DNA of 64,000 bases from Stutzerimonas kunmingensis (GTDB taxonomy: Bacteria > Pseudomonadota > Gammaproteobacteria > Pseudomonadales > Pseudomonadaceae). Under the pieces are notes generated by a model. It saw only the letters and a list, made by a program, of their open reading frames with translations. It did not search any database and had not been told where the DNA came from. The stretch is from contig NZ_PISM01000014.1 of NCBI RefSeq assembly GCF_002929225.1, positions 62,001 through 126,000 of the forward strand, given 5' to 3'. Below, in pieces: positions 12,967 through 25,015 of this stretch (position 1 is its first letter; each line of letters opens with the position of its first letter). A program made the position numbers and the translations under genes.

Positions 12967-14535
12967 CTAGCGGTTGAAGCGCTCGACCAGGGCGTACTGC
13001 CCTTGCGCCGTGGCGGCGAGGTCCTCGCTGAGCAGCGCAGAGCTGCGCGCGTCACCGGTGGTCTGTTCGGCCAGCTGGGCGATGGTGCTGACGTTGTTGC
13101 TGATCTCGTCGGCCACCGCGCTCTGCTGCTCCGTCGCGGACGCGATCTGCGTGGTCATGTCGATGATATTGCCCATCGCCTCATTGATCCCGCTGAGGGC
13201 CTGATCGGCCTGGACCACCTGATCGACGCCGCGCGTCGCATGCACGCGGCCATCCTCGGTGGTCTGCACGGCGTGGCGCGCCTGCGACTGAAGCTTCTCG
13301 ATCAGTTGATGGATCTCACCCGTGGCACTGGCCGTTCGTTGGGCAAGCTGGCGGACTTCGTCGGCGACCACCGCGAAGCCGCGGCCACTTTCACCGGCAC
13401 GCGCAGCCTCGATCGCGGCGTTGAGTGCCAGCAGGTTGGTCTGGTCGGCGATGCTCTTGATCACATCGACCACGCTGCCGATCGCCTCGCTGTCGTTGGC
13501 CAGTTGGTTGACCGCTTCGCCCGTCTTGGCGACGGATTCGGATAGCTGCTGAATGGCCTTGCGTGTCTCGGCAGTGACCGCACGGCCCTGATCGGTGAGG
13601 CGGCTGGCCTCTCGGGTCGCGTCGGCGGCCAGCGCGACGTTGCCGGCGACTTCCTGCGTCGTCGCGGCCATCTCGTTGATCGCCGTTGCGACCTGCTCGG
13701 TTTCCTGATGCTGCTGCACCAGGCCGTTGGCACAGTTCTGTGCCAGCGAGTCGGCCTGTTTGGCTTGCCCTTGCAACTGCACGGCCATGTCCTGCAGGCG
13801 CGTGAGGCAGGTCTTCAGGTGCGCATGCTGGCTGAGCATCGCCATTTCCAGCTGGGCTTCGACCCCGCTGCTGTCGGTATACATGCGTGCGATGAGCGGG
13901 TCACTGGTGCTCTCGCTCGCCAGCTGCAACAGGCGCTTTATGCCACGTTGCTGCCAGTGCAGCGCGACCAGACCGAACGGTACGGCCAGCAGCGCGGCGG
14001 CGATGAACCCCAATGCATGATCGAAGCTGGCCCCGACCAGAAATCCTATCTGGCTGATGACCAGAAACGGCAGCCATTTGCTCAATACGGGCAGCCAGGT
14101 ATCGCGGCGGGGCACGCCGGACTTGCCGGAATTGATGCGTGCATACAGGGCTTCGGCTCGCTGAATCTGCTCGCGGGTCGGTTTGGTCCGCACCGACTCA
14201 TAGCCCGTCACCTGGCGCTGCTGATCTAAAATGGGCGTGACGTAGGCGTTGACCCAATAATGGTCGCCGGTCTTGCGCCGGTTCTTGACGATGCCCATCC
14301 ATGGCTTGCCCTGCTTGAGGGTCGTCCACATGTGGTCGAACACGGCCGGCGGCACATCCGGATGGCGCACCAGGTTATGCGGCGCGCGAATCAGTTCGTC
14401 ACGAGCGAAGCCGCTGACCTCGGCAAATATGTCGTTGCAGTAGGTGATCTGGCCTTTGAGGTCGGTGGTCGAGATGAGGCGTTGCTGATCAGGAAACGCG
14501 TATTCACGCTGAGTTACGGGTTGATTGTTACGCAT
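12967..14535 (-). CDS. aer: Aer-type aerotaxis receptor (PAS methyl-accepting protein)
   Basis: This 522-residue chemoreceptor has an N-terminal PAS domain (about residues 15-115, with [14 protein letters not shown] and [17 protein letters not shown]). A hydrophobic segment pair follows (about 165-205), then a cytoplasmic signalling domain with the hairpin tip motif [20 protein letters not shown] near 380. This architecture and the neighbouring acnA match aer (PA1561) of P. aeruginosa. There, Aer senses redox state through FAD and steers cells toward oxygen. A FliA-like promoter lies about 80-105 bp upstream. Confidence 0.9.
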   Translation of the reverse strand: MRNNQPVTQREYAFPDQQRLISTTDLKGQITYCNDIFAEVSGFARDELIRAPHNLVRHPDVPPAVFDHMWTTLKQGKPWMGIVKNRRKTGDHYWVNAYVTPILDQQRQVTGYESVRTKPTREQIQRAEALYARINSGKSGVPRRDTWLPVLSKWLPFLVISQIGFLVGASFDHALGFIAAALLAVPFGLVALHWQQRGIKRLLQLASESTSDPLIARMYTDSSGVEAQLEMAMLSQHAHLKTCLTRLQDMAVQLQGQAKQADSLAQNCANGLVQQHQETEQVATAINEMAATTQEVAGNVALAADATREASRLTDQGRAVTAETRKAIQQLSESVAKTGEAVNQLANDSEAIGSVVDVIKSIADQTNLLALNAAIEAARAGESGRGFAVVADEVRQLAQRTASATGEIHQLIEKLQSQARHAVQTTEDGRVHATRGVDQVVQADQALSGINEAMGNIIDMTTQIASATEQQSAVADEISNNVSTIAQLAEQTTGDARSSALLSEDLAATAQGQYALVERFNR

Positions 14536-14613
14536 CGACTATCACGCCTGGCAGAGGAATCGTAGGGTGTCGCACCCGACCTTATGTTTTTCTAATGGGT
14601 CAGGCTGACCAGT

Positions 14614-14640
14614 TGGTCGGCCGGAGAGTGGCGTTCTTGA
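14614..14640 (-). promoter_or_regulatory. FliA (sigma-28)-type promoter of aer
   Basis: Read on the - strand, TCAAG (14640-14636) is followed by 14 bases and GCCGACCA (14621-14614). That is 6 of 8 matches to GCCGATAA at the same spacing as the fliC promoter. Chemoreceptor genes are commonly FliA-dependent. Confidence 0.5.
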
Positions 14641-14834
14641 GCCAAAGCTGATTCGTGGATCAGCTTCTCCTGCGCACAGGCGACCAGCGGCAGCCATGGC
14701 TTAATGGTTCTGTAACGGGTTTTGGGCATTGTCGGTGCGTGTCCGGTGCTTCGCTATGCGAAGCGAACTCAGGGAGCCGGGCAGCGGGCAGGGACGTCAG
14801 GGCAGCTGGAAACCAATCGCCGAAGGACCGGCGG

Positions 14835-14864
14835 ACGCCGATGCGAAAGGAATCGCATCGGCGT
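14835..14864 (-). terminator. hairpin after acnA
   Basis: ACGCCGATGCGA (14835-14846) and TCGCATCGGCGT (14853-14864) form a perfect 12-bp stem with a 6-base loop, 12 bp past the acnA stop. There is no T-run on the transcribed strand, so it may act as a rho-assisted terminator or a 3' stabiliser. Confidence 0.6.
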
Positions 14865-14876
14865 TTCCGGTTTCGC

Positions 14877-17552
<2,676 letters not shown>

Positions 17553-17725
17553 TCCTCATCTCCTTGTGCCCACACGGTGAGGGCTGGCTGATGAACGAGC
17601 TTTGAAACTAGCCCTAGGGCAGGTGTTTCGCTACTGCACTGGACCGGGCCATGCGGGCGAGGGTTCCCGTGGTCGGCTATGATGCGCGGCTTTGGCGCAT
17701 GCCCGACCGCTGACAGGATTCTAAC

Positions 17726-18775
17726 ATGAACACATTGCTGCTGCATTGCCGCCCTGGTTTCGAGGGCGAGGTCTGCGCGGAAATCAGCGAGCACGCCGCC
17801 ATCCTGGACGTGGCCGGCTACGCCAAGGCACGGCCAGAGAGCGCCTGTGCGGAGTTCATCTGCAGCGAAAGTGGCGGCGCCGAGCGGCTGATGCGCAAGC
17901 TGCGTTTCGCCGAGCTAATCTTTCCGCGGCAATGGGCACGTGGCGACTACCTGCAGCTTCCGGAAACCGATCGCATCAGCGTGTTGCTGGCGCACCTGGC
18001 GGACTACCCGGTGTGCAGCAGCCTGTGGCTGGAGGTGCTGGATACCAACGATGGCAAGGAGCTTTCCAACTTCTGCCGCAAGTTCGAGGCGCCGCTGCGC
18101 AAGGCGCTGGTCAAGGCCGGGCGCCTCGACGAGCAGGGCAAGGGGCCGCGCCTTCTGCTCACGTTCAAGAGCGGTCGCGAAGTATTCGTCGGCATCGCCG
18201 AGGCGAACAACAGTGCGCTGTGGCCGATGGGCATCCCGCGCCTGAAGTTTCCGCGCCAGGCACCCAGCCGCTCGACGCTCAAGCTGGAGGAGGCCTGGCA
18301 CCATTTCATCCCGCGAGAGCAGTGGGATACGCGGCTGGCGGCGGGCATGACCGGAGTCGATCTCGGCGCGGCGCCGGGCGGCTGGACCTGGCAGCTGGTC
18401 AACCGGCATATCAAGGTCAGCGCGGTGGACAACGGGCCGATGAACGCCGACCTGATGGATTCCGGGCTGGTGGAACATTTTCGCGCCGACGGCTTTACCT
18501 TTCGCCCGAAAAGGCCGGTGGACTGGATGGTCTGCGACATCGTCGAGAAGCCGGCGCGCAATGCTGCACTGCTGGAAACCTGGATCGGCGAGGGCCTGTG
18601 CCGCGAGGCGGTGGTGAACCTCAAGCTGCCGATGAAGCAGCGCTACGCCGAGGTCAAGCGGCTGCTGGAGCGCATCGCCGATGGCCTGGCCGCGCGCGGC
18701 GTCAAGGCCAGCATCGGCTGCAAGCAGCTGTACCACGACCGCGAAGAGGTGACCTGCCACCTGCGGCGTCTCTGA
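17726..18775 (+). CDS. rlmM: RlmM, 23S rRNA C2498 2'-O-ribose methyltransferase
   Basis: This 349-residue protein has an N-terminal THUMP-like region and a C-terminal RrmJ-type Rossmann methyltransferase domain. The SAM motif is [16 protein letters not shown] near residue 215, and a VCDIVEKP motif follows near 270. It methylates C2498 of 23S rRNA. It is monocistronic or joined with tusA 65 bp downstream, and divergent from acnA. Confidence 0.95.
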   Translation: MNTLLLHCRPGFEGEVCAEISEHAAILDVAGYAKARPESACAEFICSESGGAERLMRKLRFAELIFPRQWARGDYLQLPETDRISVLLAHLADYPVCSSLWLEVLDTNDGKELSNFCRKFEAPLRKALVKAGRLDEQGKGPRLLLTFKSGREVFVGIAEANNSALWPMGIPRLKFPRQAPSRSTLKLEEAWHHFIPREQWDTRLAAGMTGVDLGAAPGGWTWQLVNRHIKVSAVDNGPMNADLMDSGLVEHFRADGFTFRPKRPVDWMVCDIVEKPARNAALLETWIGEGLCREAVVNLKLPMKQRYAEVKRLLERIADGLAARGVKASIGCKQLYHDREEVTCHLRRL

Positions 18776-18840
18776 TCAGCCAGCGGATGACCCGCCTGCG
18801 CGCATGCGTAACAATGCACGCCAGTTTTCCGGAGCCCAAG

Positions 18841-19092
18841 ATGACCCAATCAGCTGAAATGTCCGTCGATGCCGTGCTCGATGCCAGCGGCCTGAACTGC
18901 CCCGAGCCGGTGATGATGTTGCACAACAAGGTGCGCGATCTGGCCGGTGGTGCGCTGCTCAAGGTGATCGCGACCGATCCCTCGACCCAGCGAGATATTC
19001 CGAAGTTCTGCATCTTTCTTGGCCATGACCTGGTCGAGCAGCAGGAAGCGGCTGGCACCTACCTCTACTGGATTCGTAAGAAGAGCGAGTGA
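18841..19092 (+). CDS. tusA: TusA sulfurtransferase
   Basis: This 83-residue sulfur-carrier protein has the active-site motif [15 protein letters not shown], with C20 accepting persulfide sulfur. It feeds the tRNA 2-thiouridine pathway (TusBCD to MnmA) and possibly molybdenum cofactor chemistry. The ATG at 18841 was chosen because the family begins here. Linkage with rlmM is conserved in Pseudomonas. A weak GGCTGC/GCAGCC hairpin (19100-19121) follows. Confidence 0.95.
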   Translation: MTQSAEMSVDAVLDASGLNCPEPVMMLHNKVRDLAGGALLKVIATDPSTQRDIPKFCIFLGHDLVEQQEAAGTYLYWIRKKSE

Positions 19093-19121
19093 GCGACGCG
19101 GCTGCACGCTCGTTCGCAGCC

Positions 19122-19970
19122 TCAGCCCAGCTCCTCTCGGGCCGCACCCGTTTGCTGGCGCCGCCACATGCGGGTCAGCCAGCGCCAGGTGATCCAGCCG
19201 CCACCGATCAGATAGATAAGCCCACCGGGTACCCACATAATCAGGCCGGCGAGTTGCTGGTCGTCCACCGAGCGACCTTCGCCATAGAACGAGACGGTGC
19301 CGAAGGTTAGCAGGGCGCCCAGCAGGCCGGTGTGCATCAGCGTCAGCAACACGGCCATCAACGCCTGGGGCACCTGCTTCGGATTGGCGCGCAGCACCGA
19401 CCACCAGAACAGCCAACCGGTGAACAGGAAGCACGCATGTTCGAAGGCGTGCCACCAGAGGTTGTCCAGCGCCAGCACATAGAGCTTCGGCGTGTGCCAG
19501 ATCCAGATGATCGCACCATGCAGCAGCGCCAGCAGCGTGGGGTAGCGGCCGGCGCGCAGAATGCCGGTCCACAGCGGCTGGGCAAAGCGGCCGGTGACGC
19601 CGCGCCATTGCGGCAGCGGCCGGGCCATCGCCCACAGCGGCGCGATCACGATGATGAACAGCATGTGCTGGGTCATGTGCCAGCTGGTGCTGCTTTCCGC
19701 CCAGTCGTCGATGGGGCCGAAAACCGAGAACACCGCCAGCAGCATGGCGCTGTGAAAGCAGAGGGCCTCGCTCCGCCGCGGCGGTACCTTGCGGGCGCCC
19801 AGCACATAGAGCAGCCAGGCGGCCGCGACCAGCACCGCCGTGAGCAGCAATGGCGCGCGGTCCAGCAGGTGGGCATCGAAAAGGCCATGGGCCTGCGCCG
19901 ATACCGGCAGGAAGATGGCGGTCAAGGCTGCAGCGGCTGTCCAGCGCATCGACGGCCGGATTACAGGCAT
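19122..19970 (-). CDS. ctaG: CtaG, cytochrome c oxidase (caa3-type) assembly factor
   Basis: This 282-residue protein has about seven membrane helices, preceded by a signal-like N-terminus ending AQAHG. The caa3_CtaG family pattern includes HMTQHMLFIIVIAPLW, a W-H segment (IIWIWHTPKLY) and FEHACFLFTGWLFWW. The conserved His residues probably bind copper for oxidase assembly. It overlaps the preceding 119-residue gene by 10 bp and is the last gene of the cox operon. Confidence 0.9.
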   Translation of the reverse strand: MPVIRPSMRWTAAAALTAIFLPVSAQAHGLFDAHLLDRAPLLLTAVLVAAAWLLYVLGARKVPPRRSEALCFHSAMLLAVFSVFGPIDDWAESSTSWHMTQHMLFIIVIAPLWAMARPLPQWRGVTGRFAQPLWTGILRAGRYPTLLALLHGAIIWIWHTPKLYVLALDNLWWHAFEHACFLFTGWLFWWSVLRANPKQVPQALMAVLLTLMHTGLLGALLTFGTVSFYGEGRSVDDQQLAGLIMWVPGGLIYLIGGGWITWRWLTRMWRRQQTGAAREELG

Positions 19971-20320
19971 GGCGGAATCTGCAGCAGCGGAATGCCGACG
20001 AACAGGGTGGCCAGCGCGGCAATGAAGTGAATACCGGCAGCCAGCTTGGTGACGAACTGCTGCCGCTCGTTCAGCTCATGCGGTGGTCGCGACAGGCGCC
20101 AGAAGTAACGCGCCAGCCAGAACAGTAGTGCAAGGGTAAGCAGGGTCAGCACGCCGAGGCTGCCGTTCAGCCAGTTCCACACCCCGTCCGCGGGGTCCGG
20201 TGGGCTTACCTTGCAGATCACCGCCTGGCCACCGTACATCGCGACAAACCACAGGCTCCAGATGATCAGGCCGATCGGGATCTGCACCGGGTGAAAGGGT
20301 GACGTGCGTGCATAGGCCAT
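19961..20320 (-). CDS. small membrane protein of the cox operon, family not identified
   Basis: This 119-residue protein has three predicted helices (about 16-33, 53-73 and 93-112). I do not recognise a named domain. Its start shares one base with the stop of the fused subunit I-III gene (TGATG) and its end overlaps ctaG, so it is surely cotranslated. Its position suggests a structural subunit IV-like part or an assembly helper of the caa3 oxidase. Confidence 0.85.
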   Translation of the reverse strand: MAYARTSPFHPVQIPIGLIIWSLWFVAMYGGQAVICKVSPPDPADGVWNWLNGSLGVLTLLTLALLFWLARYFWRLSRPPHELNERQQFVTKLAAGIHFIAALATLFVGIPLLQIPPCL

Positions 20321-22848
20321 CAGGCACCCCCCCAGGTCGCCGGGAACAACACGATCGCCGCATAGCTGACCCACAGCACACCCAGGTTGTAGTACCAGAG
20401 CTGCTCGACCACGATGGGCTCGTATGGCGCCTTGTCGCCCACGTAACCGAGGGCTACCCGCCACGCCTGCAGTCCGGTCACCACGGCTGCCAGCGTGCAG
20501 TGAATCAGGTTGTACGCCAGCATCACGAAGATCACCGCATCGTGGGCGGTTTCGGTCGGCGCCAGGCCGGCTGACAGCATCAGCCAGAGCAGCAGCGCCG
20601 ATTGAATGAAGGCGACGATCGCCAACACGGCAAGTTGCCCCATCAGCCCGCGATGCATACCGGCGCGCAGACGCTTGATCAGCCGGTGCAACCAGAGCGT
20701 GCCGGCACTCAGCAACAACGCGCTGGCCAGCATCAGCCAGCCATTCATCCCGCTGTCCGGCACCTGCCATTGCGGCGACACGGTCCACAGATAGAACCAG
20801 CCGAACAGCAGCGAAAGGTACAGCGCGCCATTGGCCAGCAGCGTCACGCCCATGCCCCACAGGCCCGGGCCGTCGAACGTACGGGAGTGCAGCGGTGGCT
20901 CGCCCGGTTGGGTATGGGCGTCCGGCGCGGCAGCAGGATGGGCGCCGTTTTCCCAGGACCAGCGCAGCAGCACGATCAGCGTTGCCACGGTGGCGATGAT
21001 CGCGAGGATGTACGCTTTGTTCAGCAGGCTCAGGCAGAGCACCGCAAGGAACACCGAGGCAATGAACGGCAGCCAGCTGTTGCCAGGCAAATGAATGATC
21101 TCGCGGACCTTGCCCGTCAGCGGATCACTGCCCCAGGTCTCCCGTCGACCGTGGTCGATCACCGTCAGCGCATGTTCGCCGCGGGCGATGCTGTCGGGCA
21201 GGTTCGGGTCTTTCCACAACGGATGACGGTCCGTCACGTCGGGCAGGCTGACGAAGTTGTACGCGCTGGGCGGCAGGCTGGTGGCCCACTCGAGGGTATC
21301 GGCTTTCCAGGGATTCTCCGGTGCCGGGATGCCGAAGCGGAAATGCAGGATGATGTCCAGCAGGATAGTGGCGACGCCTGCCGCCATGATGAAGCTGCCG
21401 ATCGACGACACCAGGTTGGGCATGTCCCAGCCGAGGCCGGTGTCATAGGTGTAGACACGCCGAGGCATGCCGATCAGGCCCGTCCAGTGCATGATCATGA
21501 AGGTCACGTTGAAGCCGATGAAGAACAGCCAGAAGCCCCAGCGGCCGAGCTTTTCCGACGGCATGCGCCCGGAGAAGTGCGGCAGCCAGTAGTACAGACC
21601 GGCCATCAGCGGGAACAACATGCCGCCCACCAGCACGTAGTGCATGTGCGCGACGACGAAATGGGTGTCGTGTACCTGCCAGTCGAACGGCACCAGCGCC
21701 AGCATCACCCCGGTCAGCCCGCCTGCGACGAAGACGATCAGAAAGCCCACCAGCCAGAGCATTGGCACTCTGTACACCGGTTTGCCGAGCCAGAGCGTCG
21801 CCAGCCAGGCGAAAACCTGCACGCCGGTGGGGATTGCCACCAGCATGCTCGCCGCCGAGAAGAACGCCGTGGCCAGCTGCGGGATGCCCACCGTGAACAT
21901 GTGGTGCACCCAGAGTCCGAAGCTGATGAAGCCGGTGGTCAGTACGCCCAGCACGACCCAGCGGTAGCCCACCAGCGGGCGCTGGCAGAACACTGGAATC
22001 AGCGTGGAGACGATGCCGGCGCCGGGCAGGAAGATGATGTACACCTCCGGGTGACCGAACAGCCAGAACAGGTGCTGCCAGAGCACCGGATCGCCACCGC
22101 GGGCGACATCGAAGAACGGCATGCCGGCCGCGCGTTCCAGTTCCAGCAGGATGGAGCCGAGGATCAGCGGCGGAAAGCCGACCACGATCATCATCGCCAT
22201 CACCAGGATGTACCAGGCGTACAGCGGCATCTTGTGCAGCGCCATGCCGTTGGTGCGGGTGCGCAGGATCGATACCACCAGCTCGACGCCGGCGGATACC
22301 GCGGAAATTTCGACGAAGGTGATGCCCAGCAGCCAGAAATCCGAGTTCACCCCCGGCGTATGTGCCGAGCTGGACAGCGGCGTGTACATGAACCAGCCGG
22401 CCTTGGGCGCGACGTCGAGAAAGATGCTCGACAGCAGGATCAGCCCGCCGAACAGGTAGCAGTAGTAGCCCAGGGCGGAAAGGCGCGGGAAAACCAGGTC
22501 GCGGGCACCGATCATCTTCGGGATCAGGTAGACCGCCAACCCCTCCATCATCGGCACCGCGAAGAGGAACATCATCACCGTGCCGTGCATGGTGAAGACC
22601 TGGTTGTAGACGTCCGGCTCCATTAGCTCGTAGCCGGGGAGGGCGAGCTGGGTGCGGATCAGCATCGCCAGCAGGCCGCCGACGAGGAAGAAGAAGGCTC
22701 CGGTGACCAGAAAGCGCAGACCGATGCTGGTGTGGTTGACGATGGTCAGCGCACGCCAACCACGGGGGTTGCCCCAGACCTCGTTGAACTGGTCCTGCAA
22801 CTGGTCGAGATCGGTGGCGGGCGCGCCGCTCTTCGGGGTCGGTGTCAT
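20320..22848 (-). CDS. cytochrome c oxidase subunits I and III, fused (CtaDE)
   Basis: This 842-residue protein has the subunit I ligand motifs (FTMHGTVMMF, LFWLFGHPEVYIIFLPG, HHMFTVG, VVAHMHYVLVGG) in its first 560 residues. A subunit III-like five-to-six-helix domain follows (from about 620, with LWGMGVTLLANGALYLSLLFGW). Such I-III fusions are known in caa3/ba3-type A-family oxidases. The start at 22848 overlaps the coxB stop by 4 bp (ATGA). A longer start at 23076 adds 76 low-quality residues. Confidence 0.93.
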   Translation of the reverse strand: MTPTPKSGAPATDLDQLQDQFNEVWGNPRGWRALTIVNHTSIGLRFLVTGAFFFLVGGLLAMLIRTQLALPGYELMEPDVYNQVFTMHGTVMMFLFAVPMMEGLAVYLIPKMIGARDLVFPRLSALGYYCYLFGGLILLSSIFLDVAPKAGWFMYTPLSSSAHTPGVNSDFWLLGITFVEISAVSAGVELVVSILRTRTNGMALHKMPLYAWYILVMAMMIVVGFPPLILGSILLELERAAGMPFFDVARGGDPVLWQHLFWLFGHPEVYIIFLPGAGIVSTLIPVFCQRPLVGYRWVVLGVLTTGFISFGLWVHHMFTVGIPQLATAFFSAASMLVAIPTGVQVFAWLATLWLGKPVYRVPMLWLVGFLIVFVAGGLTGVMLALVPFDWQVHDTHFVVAHMHYVLVGGMLFPLMAGLYYWLPHFSGRMPSEKLGRWGFWLFFIGFNVTFMIMHWTGLIGMPRRVYTYDTGLGWDMPNLVSSIGSFIMAAGVATILLDIILHFRFGIPAPENPWKADTLEWATSLPPSAYNFVSLPDVTDRHPLWKDPNLPDSIARGEHALTVIDHGRRETWGSDPLTGKVREIIHLPGNSWLPFIASVFLAVLCLSLLNKAYILAIIATVATLIVLLRWSWENGAHPAAAPDAHTQPGEPPLHSRTFDGPGLWGMGVTLLANGALYLSLLFGWFYLWTVSPQWQVPDSGMNGWLMLASALLLSAGTLWLHRLIKRLRAGMHRGLMGQLAVLAIVAFIQSALLLWLMLSAGLAPTETAHDAVIFVMLAYNLIHCTLAAVVTGLQAWRVALGYVGDKAPYEPIVVEQLWYYNLGVLWVSYAAIVLFPATWGGA

Positions 22849-23861
22849 GGAGCGAGTGTCTCCAGCCAGTCGGCAAGCTGGCCGAGGGTTTCTTCGGGAA
22901 TGTCGTCGTGCCGCGGCATGGCGTTGCCGTGCTTGAGGCTCTGGTGATCGCTCAGCCAGCGGCGCAGGCCGTCCGCATCGTTGGCGATCACGCCGGCGCC
23001 GAGGCTCGGACGGGTGGCGAGATCGCTCAGGTCCGGTGCGCGATTGCCCTCGCTGACGCCAGTGACGCGGTGGCATTGCCCGCAGCGCTCAGCGAAGACG
23101 CGACCGGCATCGCCGCTGGGTGGCTGGTGCTGCAGCTCACGGCGGGTCTCGATCCAGCTGGCAAAAGCGTCAGCTTCCAGCGCCTCTACGTGCAGAATCA
23201 TGTGCGCATGCTGACTGCCGCAGAACTCCGAGCATTGCCCGCGGAAAATCCCGCTCTGCGCGGCCTGCACACGCAGGGTGTTGGTCCGGCCGGGAACCAT
23301 GTCCAGCTTGCCGCCCAGGCGTGGCACCCAGAACGAGTGGATCACGTCCGCGCTGGTGACCTCGACGTCCACCGGGCGATCGACCGGCAGGATGAATTGG
23401 TTGGCCGTCACCACCCCGCTTTCCGGGTAGCGCACCTCCCACCACCATTGGTGGCCGATGACCTGGATGCGCAGCGGCTGCTCGCCCTCGAGCGGCAGTG
23501 GCAGCATGCCGCGCCCGGTGGGAATGCCGAACGCCAGCAGGGCGATGATGGTGACGGTGGGCAGGATCAGGCCGCCGCCGATGATCCAGCGACGATTGAT
23601 CCGTTTGGCTTCTTCGGCGGTGTGCGTTCGCGGGCGGCGCAGCATCGCGTAGATCCACAGCGCGCTCACTACCAGCAGCACCACCACGGAAAAGCCGAAC
23701 ATCGCCCACCAGACGTTCGCCACGTCGCGGGCCATCGGGCCGGCCGGTGAAAGCGCCGATTGCGGACCGTCGCAGGCCGCGAGTAAAGGAACTGCCAGCG
23801 CCAGCGTGGTCCATTTGAAAGGGTTGCCGCCTCGTCTCGACCACTGGGCGGCCCGTTTCAC
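22845..23861 (-). CDS. ctaC: cytochrome c oxidase subunit II with C-terminal cytochrome c domain
   Basis: This 338-residue lipoprotein-type subunit II has a lipobox LLAAC with C30, two membrane helices, and a CuA domain with GHQWWWEV and GQCSEFCGSQHAHM. A C-terminal heme c domain (CGQCH with a late AMPRHD Met ligand) makes it caa3-type. GTG 23861 was chosen because it gives an N-terminus with basic residues before the lipoprotein signal. Longer versions run antisense through the divergent DUF2231 gene. Only 21 bp separate the two divergent starts. Confidence 0.9.
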   Translation of the reverse strand: MKRAAQWSRRGGNPFKWTTLALAVPLLAACDGPQSALSPAGPMARDVANVWWAMFGFSVVVLLVVSALWIYAMLRRPRTHTAEEAKRINRRWIIGGGLILPTVTIIALLAFGIPTGRGMLPLPLEGEQPLRIQVIGHQWWWEVRYPESGVVTANQFILPVDRPVDVEVTSADVIHSFWVPRLGGKLDMVPGRTNTLRVQAAQSGIFRGQCSEFCGSQHAHMILHVEALEADAFASWIETRRELQHQPPSGDAGRVFAERCGQCHRVTGVSEGNRAPDLSDLATRPSLGAGVIANDADGLRRWLSDHQSLKHGNAMPRHDDIPEETLGQLADWLETLAP

Positions 23862-23882
23862 TTCAGTGCCTGGGAGGGCCGG

Positions 23883-24359
23883 ATGGCCACAGAACGCGAG
23901 TCGATCAACAGCAACGCCGCCATTGCCGGCCATCCGCTGCACCCGATGATGATTCACTTCCCCGTCGCGGCGTTGATCGGCCTGGTGCCGGCGGATCTCG
24001 CCTACCTGTGGACGCTTGACGAATTCTGGTGGCGCGCTGGCCTCTGGCTTTCCGGTGTGGGTGCGATCGGCGGCTGGATCGCCAGCGTCGCCGGCGTGAT
24101 TGATCTGGTCACCGTGCAGCAGATTCGCCGCAAGGTGACCGCGTGGTGCCATGCGATCCTGGCGGTGATGATGCTTTCCCTGGCCTCGCTGAACTGGCTG
24201 TTGCGCTACCAGGGCATGGATCGCGGTGACGGCGATGCCATGTGGGGTCTCTACCTGTCGCTGCTGACCGCCGTGCTGATCTCGCTGGCGGCCTTTCTCG
24301 GCGGGCGCCTGGTCTACGAGCACGCGGTTGGTGTGGACGTTGAAGGTGATGGGCCGTAA
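23883..24359 (+). CDS. DUF2231 family membrane protein
   Basis: This 158-residue protein has the DUF2231 opening GHPLHPMMIHFPVA at about residue 16, followed by four hydrophobic helices. The function of the family is not established. It often sits beside respiratory or c-type cytochrome genes, and some members bind heme. It is divergent from the caa3 operon. Confidence 0.85.
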   Translation: MATERESINSNAAIAGHPLHPMMIHFPVAALIGLVPADLAYLWTLDEFWWRAGLWLSGVGAIGGWIASVAGVIDLVTVQQIRRKVTAWCHAILAVMMLSLASLNWLLRYQGMDRGDGDAMWGLYLSLLTAVLISLAAFLGGRLVYEHAVGVDVEGDGP

Positions 24360-24480
24360 GCGCGAGTCGCAACTGATCGAGTCGTCTCCTGGCGACCTGC
24401 CGGGCTGCGCCGCGCAATGGCGCTGAGGGTATACGAATCGGGCCGGAGAGTCGGTCATGCGAGGCGGTCGTTCCTTGAGG

Positions 24481-24894
24481 TCAGAAGGGCTTGGCCAGCA
24501 CCAGCCACAGAGTCAGGGCGATCAGCACGGGCACCATCACGCCCAAGGTGATGCACTGGTATGTGACGCCACGCTCCGGCTCGCGTTCGATGCGCAGGAC
24601 GAGAACGCCGCACAGCGCATGACAGAGCGCCATCGCCGTCACCACCGTGAGCTTCATGATCAGCCAGCCTGCCAGCGTGCCGTCGCGCAGGAACAGCGCC
24701 GTGCCGGAGACGATCGCCAGCAGCGCAGCCGGGGTGCTGATGAGGGTGAAGACCATGCGGGTGAGGTGTGCATGGTCACGGTAGAAGAGCTGATCGCTAC
24801 GCTTGGTGCCCGCCGCGATCAGCGCCGGGAGATAAAGCAGCGAGCCGCACCAGCAGAGCAGGGCAGCGAAGTGCAGCAGTTTGAGCAAGGGCAT
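24481..24894 (-). CDS. CopD/HemJ-like small membrane protein
   Basis: This 137-residue protein has four predicted membrane helices, with conserved His in LLKLLHFAALLCWCGSLL and again in the second and third helices. It resembles the CopD (DUF2269/HemJ-like) family. ATG 24894 has a GGAG 8-10 bases upstream and is preferred over 24906. A role in heme or copper handling for the neighbouring oxidase is plausible but inferred. Confidence 0.7.
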   Translation of the reverse strand: MPLLKLLHFAALLCWCGSLLYLPALIAAGTKRSDQLFYRDHAHLTRMVFTLISTPAALLAIVSGTALFLRDGTLAGWLIMKLTVVTAMALCHALCGVLVLRIEREPERGVTYQCITLGVMVPVLIALTLWLVLAKPF

Positions 24895-25015
24895 GCCGGT
24901 CTCCATCCTGCCTGACGCGAGTCAGAGGATGTGACAGCCCTGCTTCAGGGCAGTTCGCCATGCCGTTGGCGATGCAGCGGGTCGGCAACCCAGCCCGCGC
25001 GACGGTTGGCTCGTG

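Larger units (their letters stand above)
14536..14876. other. aer upstream region and acnA 3' region
   Basis: This 341-bp gap holds the FliA-like promoter of aer (14614-14640). It also has an 8-bp dyad AAGCTGAT/ATCAGCTT (14645-14652, 14659-14666), a GCTTCGC/GCGAAGC hairpin (14748-14754, 14758-14764) and the acnA hairpin (14835-14864). No supported gene is present. Confidence 0.5.

Noticed and set aside
14645-14666. possible ANR box AAGCTGAT-N6-ATCAGCTT upstream of aer
   Set aside because: Half-sites are CTGAT/ATCAG with a 6-base gap. ANR needs TTGAY/RTCAA with 4. It is kept only as a plain dyad.
20602-22626. 674-codon open frame antisense to the oxidase subunit I gene
   Set aside because: His/Gln/Arg-rich composition typical of antisense frames of membrane genes. 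No domain is recognisable and the opposite strand is a clear oxidase.
22849-23076. 76-residue N-terminal extension of the subunit I-III fusion
   Set aside because: It overlaps ctaC in another frame, is Arg-rich without membrane or domain character, and the ATG at 22848 gives the usual coupling overlap.
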